Assembly: GCF_900608595.1 (NCBI RefSeq)
Contig: NZ_UWYY01000010.1
Location: forward strand, 62,001-126,000
Direction: 5' to 3'
Length of the DNA: 64,000 bases
Origin: Promicromonospora panici
GTDB taxonomy: Bacteria; Actinomycetota; Actinomycetes; Actinomycetales; Cellulomonadaceae
The notes beneath the pieces were generated by a model that did not search any database, was not told the DNA's origin, and saw only the letters and a program-made list of their open reading frames with translations. The position numbers and the translations under genes were made by a program. This document shows, piece by piece, positions 61,601-64,000 of the stretch. The stretch's first letter is position 1. Each line of letters opens with the position of its first letter.

Positions 61601-62641
61601 CTACCGGCAGAAGGGCCGCGCGCCGGCCGCGCTGAGGATCCCGCCCACCACGTGCTTCTCGAACGACCCGGCGCCCGGGAGCGCCGAGTCCTCGGTCCAG
61701 GCCGCCGAGTCGTGGCCGAGCGTGGTGACCCACGCGCGTCCGCCGTCGTAGTACTGGCACCACGAGACTGGGTGGTCGCCCGCGTGGCCCGGGTGGCCGT
61801 TGAAGCCGGTGTGGTTCCCGATCGTGGCGGTGTCCACCTCGGCCACGAACCGTACGCCCGTGGGGAACGGCTCGAGGTTGTACCACTCGTCGCGGAAGTC
61901 CCACCGCGGCGGCAGATCGCGCGTGGAGGCGTCGCGCCGGTCGGTCGTGACGATCTGCCCGTCGCGGTGCGGCCCGTGGTCGTAGAAGTTCGCCCCGCCG
62001 AGCAGCCCCTGGAACCACGGCCAGTGGTACATCGCGCCGAGGGTGTTGTGGATCGCGACGAAGCCTCCGCCGGACCGGACGTACTGCAGCAGCGCCGTCT
62101 GGGACGCGTCGTCGAGCATGGTGCGGGAGTTGCTGAGGAACACCACGGCGTCGTACGGGGCGAGCTTGGCCGGGGCGTCGAGCTGGCGCACGTCCTCGGT
62201 CCAGTCGACCTCGAACCCGTTCTCCTGCCCCCAGCGGACGACGGCGTTCTGCGCCACGTGCGCCGAGGTGAGCGGCGGGTTCATCCCGGCGGGCAGCAGG
62301 GGTCCGAGGTGGGCGTGCCGGGAGCTGCCCGTCGCGGTGAACACCAGCACGCGGACGACGCCGTCGTCGTCGCGGGGCAGGTCCCAGTCGTTGTAGCAGG
62401 CCGGGTCGGTGCCGCGGCAGACGCCGTAGTCGGCCAGCTTGTCCCGGTAGGGAGAGGTGCCGCCGGTGGAGGCGGCGGCCTGGCCCGACGACGCGGGCGC
62501 GTCGCCGTCGGCAGGTGTCAGCGCTGTCGGCGTCGGGGCCGCGAGGTGCAGGCCGGCCAGCAGCGCGGCGAGGATGGCGAGGCCGAGCACGAACTGCCCC
62601 GTGCCGCCGAGCGATTTCCCGAGCATGGTCCTGAGCGACAT
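61601..62641 (-). CDS. ThuA-like (class I glutamine amidotransferase fold) exported protein
   Basis: 346 residues: one N-terminal membrane/signal helix (TGQFVLGLAILAALLAGLHL), a Ser/Ala/Gly linker, and a ThuA domain: VRVLVFTATGSSRHAHLGPL, YDAVVFLSNSRTML, FVAIHNTLGAMYHWPWFQGL, NHTGFNGHPGHAGDHPVSW, ARAWVTTLGHDS-like GRAWVTTLGHD. ThuA-like proteins act on keto-trehalose-type or other oxidised sugars; frequently found with PQQ-type glucose dehydrogenases, as here (78-bp gap). ATG at 62641 preceded by AAAGGAGAACCGTC. Confidence 0.84.
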   Translation of the reverse strand: MSLRTMLGKSLGGTGQFVLGLAILAALLAGLHLAAPTPTALTPADGDAPASSGQAAASTGGTSPYRDKLADYGVCRGTDPACYNDWDLPRDDDGVVRVLVFTATGSSRHAHLGPLLPAGMNPPLTSAHVAQNAVVRWGQENGFEVDWTEDVRQLDAPAKLAPYDAVVFLSNSRTMLDDASQTALLQYVRSGGGFVAIHNTLGAMYHWPWFQGLLGGANFYDHGPHRDGQIVTTDRRDASTRDLPPRWDFRDEWYNLEPFPTGVRFVAEVDTATIGNHTGFNGHPGHAGDHPVSWCQYYDGGRAWVTTLGHDSAAWTEDSALPGAGSFEKHVVGGILSAAGARPFCR

Positions 62642-62670
62642 GACGGTTCTCCTTTGAACAGCCACCGGTT

Positions 62671-62740
62671 CTTTGGTTGTGGGCGCGATGGTTGCGCCTA
62701 CGTGCCCGATTCAGGCGCAACGATCACGCCCACAACAAAG
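62671..62740. terminator. Long hairpin, member of a repeated family (copy 3)
   Basis: Arms 62671-62700 and 62713-62740, two mismatches and one bulge, with the right-arm core CAACGATCACGCCCACAAC and a loop (GCCCGATTCAGGCG) shared with copies 1 and 2. Lies between livF (stop at 62744) and the co-directional ThuA gene, ending the importer operon. Confidence 0.72.
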
Positions 62741-62743
62741 GGG

Positions 62744-63538
62744 TTAGGGGACCTCCTTTGGGCGGCCGCCCAGGTAGAGCTGGGCCAGGCGCGGGTCGGC
62801 GAGGAGGTCCGGGGCCGGGCCCGTGATGTGGACCTTGCCGAGGTCCAGGACGCAGCCGACGTCGGCCGCCTCCAGCGCACGCCGCGCGTTCTGCTCCACG
62901 AGGAGCACCGCTGTGCCGGCGTCGCGCATCCGCTGTACCTGCTCGAACACGATCGCTGTCGCCTTCGGGTCCAGCCCCATCGACGGCTCGTCCAGGAGCA
63001 CCACCTTGGGCCGCACCATGAGCGAGCGGGCGAACTCGACCTGCTTCTGCTGCCCGCCCGACAGCGCACCGGCCAGCGCGGACCACCGCTCGCCGACCAG
63101 CGGGAACAGCGTGGTGACGAACTCGGTGCGCTCGGCGATCAGCGACCGGTCGCGCACCGTGTAGGCGCCGAGCAGCACGTTCTCCGCGACGGTCATCTCG
63201 GGGAACACGCTGTGCCCCTGCGGCACGTGGGACAGCCCGGAGGCCAGGAGCTGCTGCGGCGTCCGGCCGGTGACGTCTTCGCCGTCGACCATCACCTGCC
63301 CGGAGCGTGGCTTGAGCATGCCGCTGGCCACCTTGAGCACCGTCGACTTGCCGGCGCCGTTCGGCCCGACGAGACAGACCACGCTGGAGGGCGCGACCGT
63401 CACGGACAGCCCGCGCAGCACGAGCGCGGCGCGGCCGTAGCCGGCCTGGATGTTGGTCAGGCGCAGGAGCGGTTCGGCCGCCGGCCCCTCCGCGGCGGAC
63501 GGCTCGGGCGACAGCTCCGGGGTCGGTTCAGACGCCAA
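62744..63538 (-). CDS. livF: LivF-type ABC importer ATPase
   Basis: 264 residues. Walker A GPNGAGKST, Q-loop SHVPQGHSVFPEMTV (the PQG/FPEMTV of LivF), signature LSGGQQKQVEFARSL, Walker B KVVLLDEPSMGLDPKA, H-loop replaced by LLVEQNARRAL as in all LivF. A 25-residue Glu/Pro/Ala extension precedes the core. Start is a TTG with GGAGG six bases upstream, overlapping the end of livG. Probably part of a branched-chain amino-acid, amide or urea uptake system whose permease and binding protein lie beyond the window. Confidence 0.9.
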   Translation of the reverse strand: MASEPTPELSPEPSAAEGPAAEPLLRLTNIQAGYGRAALVLRGLSVTVAPSSVVCLVGPNGAGKSTVLKVASGMLKPRSGQVMVDGEDVTGRTPQQLLASGLSHVPQGHSVFPEMTVAENVLLGAYTVRDRSLIAERTEFVTTLFPLVGERWSALAGALSGGQQKQVEFARSLMVRPKVVLLDEPSMGLDPKATAIVFEQVQRMRDAGTAVLLVEQNARRALEAADVGCVLDLGKVHITGPAPDLLADPRLAQLYLGGRPKEVP

Positions 63539-64000
63539 GGTATGCCTCCAGGACCAGCGGGTCGTCCTGCACGACGGCGGGGGTGCCCTGCGCGATCGGC
63601 CGGCCCCGGTCGAACACGACCACGTGGTCGCTCAGGCCCATGACCAGCTCCATGTTGTGCTCCACGATGATGAAGGTGCGGCCCTCGGCGTTGAGCTCGC
63701 GCACCAGGTCGGCGATCCGCTCCACGAGCGCAGGGTTCACCCCGCCTGCCGGCTCGTCGAGCATGATCGTGTGCGGGTCGCCCATGAGCACCCCGGCCAG
63801 CTCCAGGAGCTTCTGCTGACCGTAGGAGATGTCCCGGGCCTCGGCGTGCTCCAGGTGGTCGATACCGACGCGCGCCAGCAGCTCGCGCGCCCGTCCGACG
63901 TCGGCCGCGTTGCGCGAGCCGCGCAGCCGCTGTAGCAGGCCGTGCGGCTGCACCGCGACCAGCACGTTCTCCAGCACCGTGAGCCGGGGAAAGACCCGGC
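63528..64000 (-). CDS. livG: LivG-type ABC importer ATPase (N-terminus cut by window edge)
   Basis: C-terminal 156 codons only. FPRLTVLENVLVAVQPH is the LivG post-Q-loop helix; signature DISYGQQKLLELAGVL (SYG variant, normal for LivG), Walker B PHTIMLDEPAGGVNPAL, H-loop FIIVEHNMELVMGLSDHVVV and the C-terminal LEAYLGV. Pairs with the downstream livF, whose start overlaps its end by 11 bases. Walker A lies outside the window. Confidence 0.9.
   Translation of the reverse strand, partial: RVFPRLTVLENVLVAVQPHGLLQRLRGSRNAADVGRARELLARVGIDHLEHAEARDISYGQQKLLELAGVLMGDPHTIMLDEPAGGVNPALVERIADLVRELNAEGRTFIIVEHNMELVMGLSDHVVVFDRGRPIAQGTPAVVQDDPLVLEAYLGV

Noticed and set aside
59990..63643. 1217-codon plus-strand frame opposite the sugar dehydrogenase, ThuA and livF
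   Set aside because: Spans three recognised minus-strand genes and two promoters; composition (Val/Arg/Gly-rich) is typical of antisense.

Overview
High-GC (about 70-75 %) actinobacterial chromosome. Mycothiol-era DinB proteins, a DUF222/HNH '13E12' gene, MHS transporters, LacI-controlled sugar loci and many GTG starts point to Micrococcales, most likely Promicromonosporaceae or Cellulomonadaceae (inference; no rRNA gene is present). Genes lie in short operons, very often with 4-base ATGA/GTGA stop-start overlaps.

Layout. 1-0.8 kb: CHAD-domain protein cut by the window edge. 1.3-2.6 kb: a variant ribosomal protein bL32 translationally coupled to a Cfr-type radical-SAM 23S rRNA methyltransferase. 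2.6-8.1 kb: a LacI-led operon for tetrulose-like sugars (TIM-barrel isomerase, Dak-type kinase, RpiB-type isomerase, hydroxyacyl-CoA dehydrogenase-fold enzyme). 8.1-9.8 kb: TetR remnant, SDR, VOC protein. 10-11.8 kb: DUF222/HNH protein. 11.9-13.9 kb: sigma factor with fused zinc-finger and membrane tail, apparently frameshifted. 14-16.4 kb: FMN reductase and LLM oxidoreductase divergent from their MarR regulator, with matching palindromes. 16.4-18.9 kb: DinB protein and PhoX phosphatase. 19-22.3 kb: idonate-type dehydrogenase, MHS transporter, GntR regulator. 22.4-25.7 kb: ribbon-helix-helix regulator, DUF4097 protein and DrrAB-like ABC exporter. 25.8-29.9 kb: NarL-type two-component pair divergent from a MacB/FtsX-type ABC transporter. 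30-42.4 kb: small membrane and SHOCT/DUF6325/DUF1269-type proteins, a SulP transporter and a large LuxR regulator, interspersed with several broken genes (LPXTG protein, RidA, arylsulfatase). 42.5-49.9 kb: alcohol dehydrogenase, UdgX, a second large LuxR regulator, a BadF-type kinase fused to an FHA domain, a DUF4037 protein. 49.9-56.8 kb: a complete JetABCD (Wadjet) anti-plasmid condensin operon. 56.9-64 kb: VanY-like peptidase, SDR with HxlR regulator, a secreted PQQ-type sugar dehydrogenase/LamG protein with a ThuA-like protein, and the livF/livG ATPases of a branched-chain amino-acid-type ABC importer (cut by the edge).

Genome-scale observations. Long intergenic hairpins close many operons. 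Three of them (22.3, 59.1 and 62.7 kb) are copies of one sequence family, conserved even in the loop. The most interesting gene-level items are the bL32/Cfr pair, the BadF-FHA fusion facing a giant LuxR regulator and lying just before Wadjet, the helically phased GGTGTC array beside the ribbon-helix-helix gene, and the composite three-hairpin element at 57.7 kb. No rRNA, tRNA, CRISPR array, transposase or replication origin was recognised.
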